This document shows positions 12,905 to 23,600 of a stretch of 64,000 bases of DNA, in pieces. The stretch is from positions 30,286,778-30,350,777 of the forward strand of contig NC_134887.1 in assembly GCF_041734735.1 (NCBI RefSeq), in the 5' to 3' direction. The first letter of the stretch is position 1; every line of letters starts with the position of its first letter. Made by a program: the position numbers and the translations under genes. The stretch is from Babylonia areolata (lineage: Eukaryota; Mollusca; Gastropoda; Neogastropoda; Buccinidae). A model generated the notes under the pieces. The model did no database searches, had not been told where the DNA came from, and was given only the letters and a program-made list of their open reading frames with translations.

Positions 12905-13020
12905 CAAAGCCTGACCAGCTCACTGGGTTCAAGTGAAGGTCAGGCACCTGGTCTATTTTATTTCTCCCACCTAAAGCAGATGTGGTGTATCATATATGGA
13001 TCTGTTCACAGGCTTTGACA
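12905..13020 (+). mobile_element. Degenerate SINE 3' domain
   Basis: Recognisable pieces are GCCTGACCAG, AGGTCAGGCACCTG and GCAGATGTGGTGTATCATATA, in the same order as the conserved domain at 1625 and 7212. It is well diverged. Confidence 0.5.
12957..12962 (-). promoter_or_regulatory. Candidate poly(A) signal AATAAA for TBCCD1
   Basis: AATAAA on the minus strand, about 950 bp beyond the TBCCD1 stop. If used, the terminal-exon repeat array at 13205-13913 would be 3' UTR. Position is the only support. Confidence 0.25.
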
Positions 13021-13204
13021 CAGGTCTCCTTTAAACAAAGATCATCAATCACGCTGCCATACACGTCACACCAGCCACAACACAGTCAGTGGTCGCAGCC
13101 AGTCAAACCACTCATGTTCACTGTCACAACCACGGCAATGTCCACTCCCCCAAATGGACGGACGGAAGGATGGAGGGAGGAAGGGGAGGATCAGGGAAGG
13201 GAGG

Positions 13205-13913
13205 GCAGGGGGAAGGGGGTGGGGGAGGTCCAGACGTGTCCGGTTGCAGAGGACTGTCGGAGGGGTGGGGAGGGAGGGAGGAAGGGGAGGAGGAAGGGCA
13301 GGGGGAAGGGGGGGGGGGGGAGGTCCAGACGTGTCCGGTTGCAGAGCCAGACTGTTGGACGGGTGGGGAAGGAGGGAGGAAGGGTAGGGAGAGGGAAGGG
13401 GTAGGGGGGGTGGGGAGATCAAGAAGTGTCCTGTTGCAGAGGAACAGCCGGACTGTCGGAGGGGGGTGGGGGAGGGGGGTCAGGGAGGGGGGTGGGGGAG
13501 ATCAAGATGTGTCCTGCTGCAGAGGAACGGCCAGACTGTCGGAGGGGGGTCGGGGAGGGGGTGGGGGAAGGGGGGTGGGGGAGGTCAAGATGTGTCCTGT
13601 TGCAGAGGAACGGCCAGACTGTCTGAGGGGGGTCGGGGAGGGGGTGGGGGAAGGGGGGTGGGGGAGATCAAGATGTGTCCTGCTGCAGAGGAACGGCCAG
13701 ACTGTCGGAGGGGGGTCAGGGAGGGGGGTCAGGGAGGGGGTGGGGGAGATCAAGATGTGTCCTGTTGCAGAGGAACGGCCAGACTGTCTGAGGGGGGTCG
13801 GGGAGGGGGTGGGGGAAGGGGGGTGGGGGAGATCAAGATGTGTCCTGCTGCAGAGGAACGGCCAGACTGTCGGAGGGGGTCGGGGAGGGGGTGGGGGAAG
13901 GGGGTGGGGGAGG
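13205..13913 (-). repeat. Minisatellite of TBCCD1 terminal-exon copies
   Basis: About eight units of roughly 82-100 bp directly downstream of the TBCCD1 stop. On the gene strand the better-preserved units repeat GACAGTCTGGCCGTTCCTCT, GCAACAGGACAC and a TCTTGA stop, followed by a C-rich spacer. This is the end of exon 19 (residues [12 protein letters not shown] and stop). The real exon is the 5'-most unit; units near 13240 and 13340 are the most diverged. Confidence 0.9.
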
Positions 13914-13988
13914 TCAAGACGTGTCCTGTTGCAGAGGAACGGCCAGACTGTCCAGTTCTCGCTTGTGACCCGTTTCCGACAGCCACAC
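13914..13988 (-). CDS. TBCCD1: TBCCD1 coding exon 19, terminal
   Basis: Encodes [20 protein letters not shown] and QDTS, then TGA; matches EWLINTGHRQQLDSLVPP at the vertebrate C-terminus. Acceptor CCCGCAG. The last part is tandemly repeated downstream. Confidence 0.92.
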   Translation of the reverse strand: MWLSETGHKRELDSLAVPLQQDTS

Positions 13989-14572
13989 CTGCGGGAGTAA
14001 ATAGCAATCTTTTAGCTATTTTTTAAAATATTTTTTGGTAAAAATATATATCCTGATATTATCATCAGACAGGCAATGAAATCACAAAATGGAAAATCTA
14101 AAAAAAATATATATATAAAAAACAAAAAAAACTTTTCAAACACCAGAAGCAAAATTTCAAAATGACAGAAATGTGGACTGAGTGCACAGAACATTTTGAG
14201 TGCTGGCATTTCAGTCGATAAAAATCTACCCCGGTTCACTTTTTATGAGTTATTTATTTTAATTTAAAATCAAAATCTGGCAAAAATATTTTGCAGCTTT
14301 GCTGTAACACAGTATCAGTATCAGTAGCTCAAGGAGGCGTCACTGTGTTCGGTCAAATCCATATACGCTACACCACATCTGCCAAGCAGATGCCTGACCA
14401 GCAGCGTAACCCAACACGCTTAGTCACTTCTCCAGAAAAAAAAAAAAAAAAAGCACAGATAGAGAAGCAAAGCATATTTTCTATATCTCTTATACAGAGG
14501 CCAAAATCTAAAACTTTTACAACCACAAGTAATTTTTTAAGGACTAAAAAAAAAAAAAAGACAAATTTTGTA

Positions 14573-14609
<37 letters not shown>

Positions 14610-17600
14610 AAATTCTTAAACACGTGAAAAACATGTATGAACCCTGTAACATGTTTATGTGCACACTAATTCTACACCAACTTCCTGTCTCATGACCACC
14701 GTTTTCCCTGCAGAATAGAAGAATGAAATTGATGCGAACATTCATCTGTCATGGCTCTTTTTACTTTGTTGTTGTCTTCCAAATCTTCAGTTCAGAAAGC
14801 TGCTGTTGTCACACACACACACACACACATGCACAGATACAGACACAACACAGAGACAAACACATGCACACACACACATCACACAAATACACACACAAAC
14901 ACCCACACTCACACAAACACGCACACTCTTACAAACACATACATACACCCCCAACACATACACACACGGAGATACACATAATACACCCCCCACACATACA
15001 CACACACTCACACAAACACATACATACCATAAGATTCAGACTATTGGCCGCAATTTTTTCCCCAAACTTCTACCCCTGCAGCTAAAATAACCATGCAGCT
15101 AGTTTATGGATTTCTCCTGATGTTGCGGGTTTTCCTATGATGCGTTCAGGTCAAATCAAGTTGTTGCCATCAGTCTCCTATCTATTTTTAGGTTCACATT
15201 ATGTTTCAAAACTGGTTCATGAATTCAAAACTCACTGTAAAAGTGTGTCATTGATAACTGTTAAAATTTTATTTCCACTAAATTTATATGCGGCCTTTAC
15301 ACACACAAAACATTCAGCTGATCGCCCTTGTTCAGACCACTTCCATCATGCCGAAAACCACGACGCAATACTTACAATGCTGCTTTCAAATTGAAGGTGA
15401 TCAGCCTGGCTACTGAAAAGGGAAATCGAGCTGCTGCCTTTGAACTTGGAGTGAACGAATCCATGATCAGACGTTGGAGAAAGCAGGGGGACGAACTTCC
15501 TCACTGCAAAAAGTCGCAAAGCTGGACTCTTGAATGTAGCAGACGACAGAGAAGCCACCAGCTCCAGCCAGCATGACTCGGATTCATCCGACAGTGAAAA
15601 CGAGGACTGGGTCAGTAGTGCCATGGCAGAAAAAGCTGTGCTTCTGTTGTTCAATTCCGACACTCAAGACGAAGTTTTCAGTGGCTTCAGTAGATGGATG
15701 ACAACTATGAATGAATAAATGTGACTACCAGTAATTGTTAGTGTGTGTGTGTTAGTGTGTATCTTTGATGTAGCTGTATTTTTCTTTTGTGTTGCTTTGT
15801 CACTGAATTTGTAATAGAAGTTGTGCTTTGCGCGCGTCTGACATGTTTCTATGGTTGTCGAGTTTCTCACTTTTTGTAACTGATTTTCGAACATTTTTAC
15901 ACTTGTTTTTTTGTGCAACATTTGCGGCTTATAAACTAGAGTGGCTTATGTGTGTTTAAATTCCAGTTTTTTGGGTTTTTTTTAAACTCAGTGGATTCTG
16001 CTTAAATAACAATGCGCTCAATAGTCCAGATTTTATGGTACACTCCCCATACACACACAAACACCCCCACGCACACACACCCCCACACAAACACACACAC
16101 AAATGCATACACCCCCCCCACACACACCCACACCCCCCACACTCACATGAAACCTGCTCTCCACCAGTGCCTGGAACTCTTTGCGCTGCTCACGACTGAG
16201 GCCTGCCTCCTTGACAGTGCGCTGCCAACTGTCGATCTGTCGCTGTCTCTGACTCACTGCTCGCTGGTAACGGCTGGGCAGACCTCCTGGGATGGACTGT
16301 GTGTGGACATACATGTACCCATCACCACAAACTGTGTGTTGTGCTGTGTTGTGGCAACAACTAATTAAATCAAATTATTATGGTGCTTAGAGCCTCACTG
16401 ACCACTAAGGCCATCGCCACGTTAGCACCTACTTCAGGCCGAGGGTAAGAAAAGTACAATAAAAACTAGTTGTGGTAATGGCTGGGCAGACCTCCTGGGA
16501 TGGTCTGTGTGTGGACATACATGTACCCATCACCACAAACCGTGTGCTGTGTTGTGCTGAGCTGTGTTGTGCTGTGTTGTGGCAACAACTAATTAAATCA
16601 AATTATTATGGTGCTTAGAGCCTCACTGACCACTAAGGCCATCGCCACGTTAGCACCTACTTCAGGCCAAGGGTAAGAAAAGTACAATAAAAACTAGTTG
16701 TGGTAATGGCTGGGCAGACCTCCTGGGATGGACTGTGTGTGGACATACATGTACCCATCACCACAAACTGTGTGTTGTGTTCTGTTGAAATGTGTTGTGC
16801 TGTGCTGTGCCATGTTGTGTCGTGCTGTGCTGTGTGGTGTTGTGCCGTTAGGCTGGGCAGACCTCCAGGGATGGACTGTGTGTGGACATACCTCCATCAC
16901 CACAAACAGTGTGTTGTGTTGTGTTGTGTGTGTGTGTTGTGCGGTGTGTTGTGTTGTATTGTGCTGTGTTCTGTTGTGCTGTGCTTTGCTGTGTAGTGTT
17001 GTGCTGTGGTAACGGCTGGGCAGACCTCCAGGGATGTACTGTGTGTTGGCATACACCCATCACCACAAACTGTGTGTTGTGCTGTGCTGTGTTGAGTTGT
17101 GCGTGTTGTGCTGTGCTGTGTTGTGCAGTGCTGTGTTGAGTTGTATGTAGTGTGCTGTGCTGTGTTGAGTTGTGTGTGTTGTGCTGTGCTGTGTTGAGTT
17201 GTGTGTGTTGTGCTGTGCTGTGTTGAGTTGTGTGTAGTGTGCTGTGCTGTGTTGAGTTGTATGTGATGTGCTGTGCTGTGCTGAGTTGTGTGTGTCCTGT
17301 TGTGCTGTGTTGAGTTGTGTGTGTCGTGTTGTGCTGTGTTGAGCTGTGTGTGTCGTGCTGTGCTGTGTTGAGTTGTGTGTGTTATGTTGTGCTGTGTTGA
17401 GGGTCGTTCTTCATCGACAGGAGCAGCGATGGAGCTCGGCAGCCGTCTGAGCGTCTGAGCAGCCCTCTTTAGGAATGCACTGCTCACCTCCCTGGCATGA
17501 GGAAGGGGCTAGAAAAGGTGCCCTAAAAATTGCCTGCTCCATATCGCCCTGGCCAGCATACCGCGGCTGGCGGGGACCCTACATCAGCGGTCGAAACAAA

Positions 17601-20600
17601 GAGAAAGAAAAGAAAAAAACAAGGATCGTTCCTCTCACCATTGGTGCCTGGAACATAAGGACTCTCCTGGACAGAGATAACGTGGACAGACCCCAAAGGA
17701 GAACGGCACTAGTTGCATCCGAACTCGCCAGATACAACATCGACATCGCAGCCTTGAGTGAGACTCGGCTTGCAGGCGAAGGTGAGCTCTGTGAACGGGG
17801 ATCTGGTTACACCTTCTTCTGGAGTGGACGAGGAAGCGAAGAGCGACGTGAGGCTGGCGTTGGTTTTGCAGTAAAAACAGCACTTGTCAGCAAGCTAGCT
17901 GGAATCCCAAAGGGAGTCAACGATAGGCTTATGACCATGAAACTCCCACTGGCATCTGGCCAGAAGCACCTCACCATTGTCAGTGCCTACGCCCCAACCA
18001 TGACCAACCCGGATGAAGTGAAGGCGAAGTTCTACGAGGACCTTCACTCTGTCATTGCTGCTATCCCTAAAGCAGACAAGCTCATCATTCTTGGGGACTT
18101 CAATGCTAGAGTTGGCTCTGACTACATCTCCTGGGATGGAGTGATTGGAAAGCATGGTGTGGGCCACTGTAACCCAAATGGATTGCTTTTGCTTCAGACC
18201 TGTGCAGAGCACGAACTGCTGATAACCAACACAGTTTTCTGCCTCCCTACCCGTAACAGGACGTCATGGATGCACCCTCGCTCAAAGCATTGGCATCTCA
18301 TCGATTACGTCATCGTCAGGAAAAGGGATAGGCAAGATGTACGTGTGACAAAGACCATGTGCGGCGCCGAGTGTTGGACAGACCATCGCCTTGTAGTCTC
18401 GAAGCTGAATATTCGAATCCAGCCCAAGAGACGCCCCCAAGGCCAGAAGGCTCCAAAACGGCTCAACATTGCTCAGCTGAAAAACATCACCATCAAACAG
18501 ACTTTTGTGGAGCTGCTGGAAGATCGTCTGGAATCCGCCTCTCTGGACAACCAGAATGTGGAGTCTGACTGGAGGACCTTGCGCGAGATGATCTATAGTA
18601 CAGCTTCAGAGACCCTGGGACCCATGACCAGAAAGCACAAAGACTGGTTTGATGAAAACTGTGAGGAAATCAAGCAGCTTCTGGATGAGAAACGCCGTCT
18701 GCATCAAGCCCACCTGAGCAACCCAAAGTCCACATCAAAAAAGGATGCGTACAATGCCATCCGCAGGACTGTTCAGCAAAAGTTACGTCAGATGCAGGAT
18801 AAGTGGTTGAGCGACAAAGCCGATGAGATCCAGGGATATGCTGACAGGCACGATATGAAGAGGTTCTATGATGCCTTAAAAGAAGTCTACGGTCCCACAT
18901 CCTCAGGATCATCCCCCCTCCTCAGTGCAGATGGGAATACCTTGATCACCGAGAAGGAGAAAATTCTCAAACGCTGGGCTGAGCACTTCAACAGTGTCTT
19001 AAATCGCCCTTCCTCCATAAATGATGAAGCCATAGACCGGCTCCCACAAGTCCCCATCAACGAAGCACTGGACGATCCGCCAACACTTCTTGAGACCCAG
19101 AAAGCAATCCGTCTGCTATCCAGTGGCAAAGCACCTGGCTCAGACTCCATACCAGCAGAGGTCTACAAGGATGGAGGCACTGTGCTGACTGAGAAGCTCC
19201 ATCAGCTGTACTCACTCATGTGGAAAGAAGAGACGATCCCCCAGGATTTCAAAGATGCATCTATCATTCACCTGTACAAGCGAAAGGGGAACCGGCAAGC
19301 CTGTGATAACCATCGGGGCATTTCCTTGCTCTCTATCGCAGGCAAGATACTTGCCAGGATCTTACTAAACCGCCTCACAGCACACCTTGACCAAGGTCAT
19401 TTGCCTGAGAGCCAGTGTGGATTCCGGAAAGAGCGCGGAACCACCGACATGGTGTTTGCTGCAAGGCAGCTGCAAGAGAAATGTCAGGAGCAAAATGCTG
19501 CTCTGTTCTCCACCTATGTTGACCTCACTAAAGCCTTCGACACCGTGGGTAGAGAGGGACTGTGGAAGATCATGGCCAAGTACGGATGCCCTCGGAAATT
19601 TATTTCCTTGGTCAGCCAATTCCATGAAGGCATGCAGGCTCGAGTCCAGGACAATGGTGAAACATCTGCTGCTTTTCCTGTCACAAATGGTGTCAAGCAA
19701 GGCTGCGTCCTGGCTCCAACACTGTTCAGCCTCATGTTCTCTGCAATGCTTACTGATGCCTTCAGAGATGGCGATGTTGGAATTGGCCTAAAGTACCGAA
19801 CAGATGGCAAGCTGTTTAACCTCAGAAGGCTTCAAGCAAAAACGAAGGTCATGACAGACATCATCAGAGACTTTTTGTTTGCTGATGATTGTGCCCTCAA
19901 CGCTGGATCTGAAGCTGACATGCAACTCAGCGTGGACAAATTTGCCACTGCCAGCAGGAACTTCGGCCTTACCATCAGCACGAGGAAAACTGAAGTTCTC
20001 CATCAGCCAGCCCCAGGGAAACCCTACGTTGAGCCCAACATCACAGTCAACGGTCAGAGACTCAGTGTGGTGGAGCGGTTCACATACCTTGGCAGCACAT
20101 TGTCACAAAATGCGACCATTGACGATGAAGTGAACGTCAGGATTGCAAGAGCAAGCGCAACTTTTGGTAGACTCTATGCAAATGTCTGGAACAGAAGAGG
20201 CATTGGTCTTGAGACCAAACTAAAGGTGTACAGAGCAGTAGTTCTCCCCACACTACTGTACGCCTGCGAAACTTGGACAGTGTACCAACGACATGCCAAG
20301 AAGCTGAACCACTTCCACACAACATGCCTAAGGAAGCTACTGAACATCAAGTGGCAAGACAGGACCCCAGACACGGAGGTGCTTGCAAAAGCCACCCTTC
20401 CCAGCATCTTCACCATCCTGATGCAGTCCCAGCTTCGCTGGGCTGGACACGTGGCGCGCATGCCAGACCATCGGCTGCCCAAAAGGCTCTTCTATGGCGA
20501 GCTGCAACAAGGGAAGAGATCACACGGAGGTCAGAAGAAGCGCTTCAGAGATACTCTGAAAGTCTCTCTGAAAGCGTTTGATATCAACCCTGACTCCTGG

Positions 20601-23600
20601 GAGGAATCTGCAGCGGACCGTGACAAATGGCGCACTGCTGTGCACAAAGGTGCCAAGTTGTGCGAGGCCAACAGGACTGCTGCAGCTGTTCAGAAGAGGC
20701 AGGCCAGAAAGTCACGGGCAAACAAGCTCCCTGACAATGATATGCCTGTTCTTGTCTGCCCCAACTGTCAGCGAACATTTCGTGCGCAGATTGGACTATT
20801 CAGCCATCTGCGCACTCACAGATAGATTCATGAGCATCCCCCCCCCCCCCCACCACCCTCCCCCCATCCCCCAGCTGGATGACAACGATGGTCATCATCG
20901 ATCTCGATGGACACACACCATGTTGTGCTGTGTTGAGTTGTGTGTGTCATGTTGTGCTGTGTTGAGTTGTGTGTGTTATGTTGTGCTGTGTTGAGTTGTG
21001 TGTGCTGTGCTGTCGTGCTGTGCTGTGTTGAGTTGTGTATGTTATGTTGTGCTGTGTTGAGTTGTGTGTGTCATGTTGTGCTGTGTTGAGTTGTGTGTGT
21101 TATGTTGTGCTGTGTTGAGTTGTGCTGTGTTGAGTTGTGTGTGTTGTGTTGTGCTGTGGTGAGTTGTGTGTGTTGTACTGTGCTGTGCTGTGTTGTGCTG
21201 TGCTTAGTTGTATTGTGCTGTGCTGTTGTGCTGTGCTGTGCTGGGCTGTGCTGAGCTGTGTTGAACTTTGTTGTGTTGTGCTATTTTGCATTGTATAGTA
21301 TCATATTGTATTGTATTGTATCGCATCAAACTATGTCATACTGTATTGTACTGTGTTGTATTACTCTTCTGTCACAACAGATTTCTGTGTGTGAAATTGG
21401 GGCCACTCTCCCCTGGGAGAGTGCATCAGTACAGTGAGAGTGCCGCCCTTTTTTTTTTCCACTGTTTGTTTCTGCCTGCAGGCGTGCTTGTTTTCCTATC
21501 AAAGTGGATTCTACTGCATAACTTTGCCAGGGACAAACCCTTTTGTTGCTGTGTGTTATTTCTTCTTCTTCTTCGTTCGTGGTCTGCAACTCCCACGTTC
21601 ACTCGCATATTACACGAGTGGGATTTTACGTGTATGACCGTTTTTACCCTGCCATGTAGGCAGCCGTACTCCGTTTTCGGGTGTGTGCATGCTGGGTATG
21701 TTCTTGTTTCCATAACTCACCGAACGCTGACATGGATTACAGGTTCTTTAACGTGCATATTTGATCTTCTGATTGCATATACACATGAAGGGGGTTCAGG
21801 CACTAGCAGGTCTGCACATATGTTGACCTGGGAGATCGGAAAAATCTACACCCTTTACCCACCAGGCGCCGTTACTGAGATTCGAACCCGAGACCCTCAG
21901 ATTGAAAGTCCAACGCTTTAACCACTCGGCTATTGCGCCCGTCTGTGAGTTATTTCAACTGCGCTAAGACTTCATTTGATGGTATCATCTGTATGACCAG
22001 CACCCAGACCACCACTCAAGGTCTGGGTGGAGGGGTGGAAGATACTGGTTAGTGTGGGATTCAGACCTGTGTACTCCGATTCTCTGGCTACATCCCACAT
22101 ACCGCATGTCACAGTGCCCCAGACACATCTCTCTGGACCAGACTGGCCCATCCCAGAATCTGACTCTCAGTGCTACAACCTCCGTTTTATCCTTCCCCAA
22201 CTGAACTCGGGTAATATCTATTCACACACAACCTGGGTGGAGTGAGGAAAATCGGAATACGGTGCCTTCTGGTCATCAATTTGCAACCCTAACCACTTCG
22301 CCACGGCAGGATTGAACCCAACTGCTTCCAGTCGTCAATTCACGACACTAACCACTTCGCCACGGCAGGATTGAACCCAACTGCTTCCAGTCGTCAATTC
22401 ACGACACTAACCACTTCGCCACGGCAGGATTGAACCCAAATGCTTCCAGTCGTCAATTCACGACACTAACCACTTCGCCACGAAGAGACTGAACCCACAT
22501 GCTTCCAGTTGTCAATTCACGACACTAACCACTTCACCACGAAGAGACTGAACCCACATCCTTCCAGTCGTCAATTCACGACACTAACCACTTCGCCACG
22601 AAGAGACTGAACCCACATGCTTCCAGTCGTCAATTCACGACACTAACCACTTTGCCACAGCAGGATTGAACCCACATGCTTCCAGTCGTCAATTCATGAC
22701 ACTAACCACTTCGCCACGGCAGGACTGAACCCACAGTCCAGTCATCAATTTGTGACCCTAACCACTTTTCCATAGAGGGACTGAACCCATGTTCTTCCAG
22801 TCATCAATTTGCGACCCTGACCACTTCACCATGGCCAGATTGAACCCATGTCCTTCCATGTGTCAATCCATGACGCTAACCACTTGGCCACGGGGGGACG
22901 TGAAATGTACGAGAGCGGAGAGAGAAAGGAGAGGGGGAGCAGTAGTGTACCTTGGTGGGCCCCTCCATGTGGAAGGGAATGGCGAAGGTGTAGAACTCCC
23001 CTGCCTGCATCAGCTCCCAGATGGGAACATCGTCACGGTGATCTGGACCTGCACACAACACAGCCTGCATCATTCTTCTTCTTCTTCATTTGTGGGCTGC
23101 AACTCCCACATTCACTCGCATGTACACGAGTGGGCTTTTTACGTGTATGACCGTTTTTACCATGCCATGTAGGCAGCCATACTCATGTTTTCTGAGGTGT
23201 GCATGCTGGGTATGTTCTTGTTTCCATAACCCACCGAACGCTGACATGGATTACAGGATCTTTAACGTGCGTATTTGATCTTCTGCTTGCATATACACAT
23301 GAAGGGGGATCAGGCATTAGCAGGTCTGCACATATGTTGACCTGCGAGATTGGAAAAATCTCCACCCTTTACCCATCAGGCGCCATTACCGAGATTCGAA
23401 CCCAGGACCCTCAGATTGAAAGTCCTACACTTTAACTACTCGGCTATTGCGCCCATCCGTGTATCACTCAATAATAAGGATAGACGTGTAGTAATCTACT
23501 GAGTGAATCGACTACATCCCATCCTTGTAACAGATTCACTCAGAACATAGCAGGTCTTAAAATCATTGTTAACAAGCAAACCACTTATTTATTCCAGTTT

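Noticed and set aside
13089-14026. Plus-strand frames of 186-303 codons, glycine- and arginine-rich
   Set aside because: Antisense to TBCCD1 exon 19 and its repeat copies; composition follows the G-rich repeat.
16690-17060. Additional exon-18-like coding segments (IPGGLPSRY)
   Set aside because: They keep only the first 8-10 codons and then degenerate into microsatellite; they are duplicated exon edges, not exons.
22291-22895. CRISPR-like regular array
   Set aside because: Units are contiguous without unique spacers, and the genome is eukaryotic.
1879-23457. tRNA genes at the SINE heads and in the 59-bp array
   Set aside because: Box A and B are present but the acceptor stem and full cloverleaf are not, and each is joined to a SINE body or another head.
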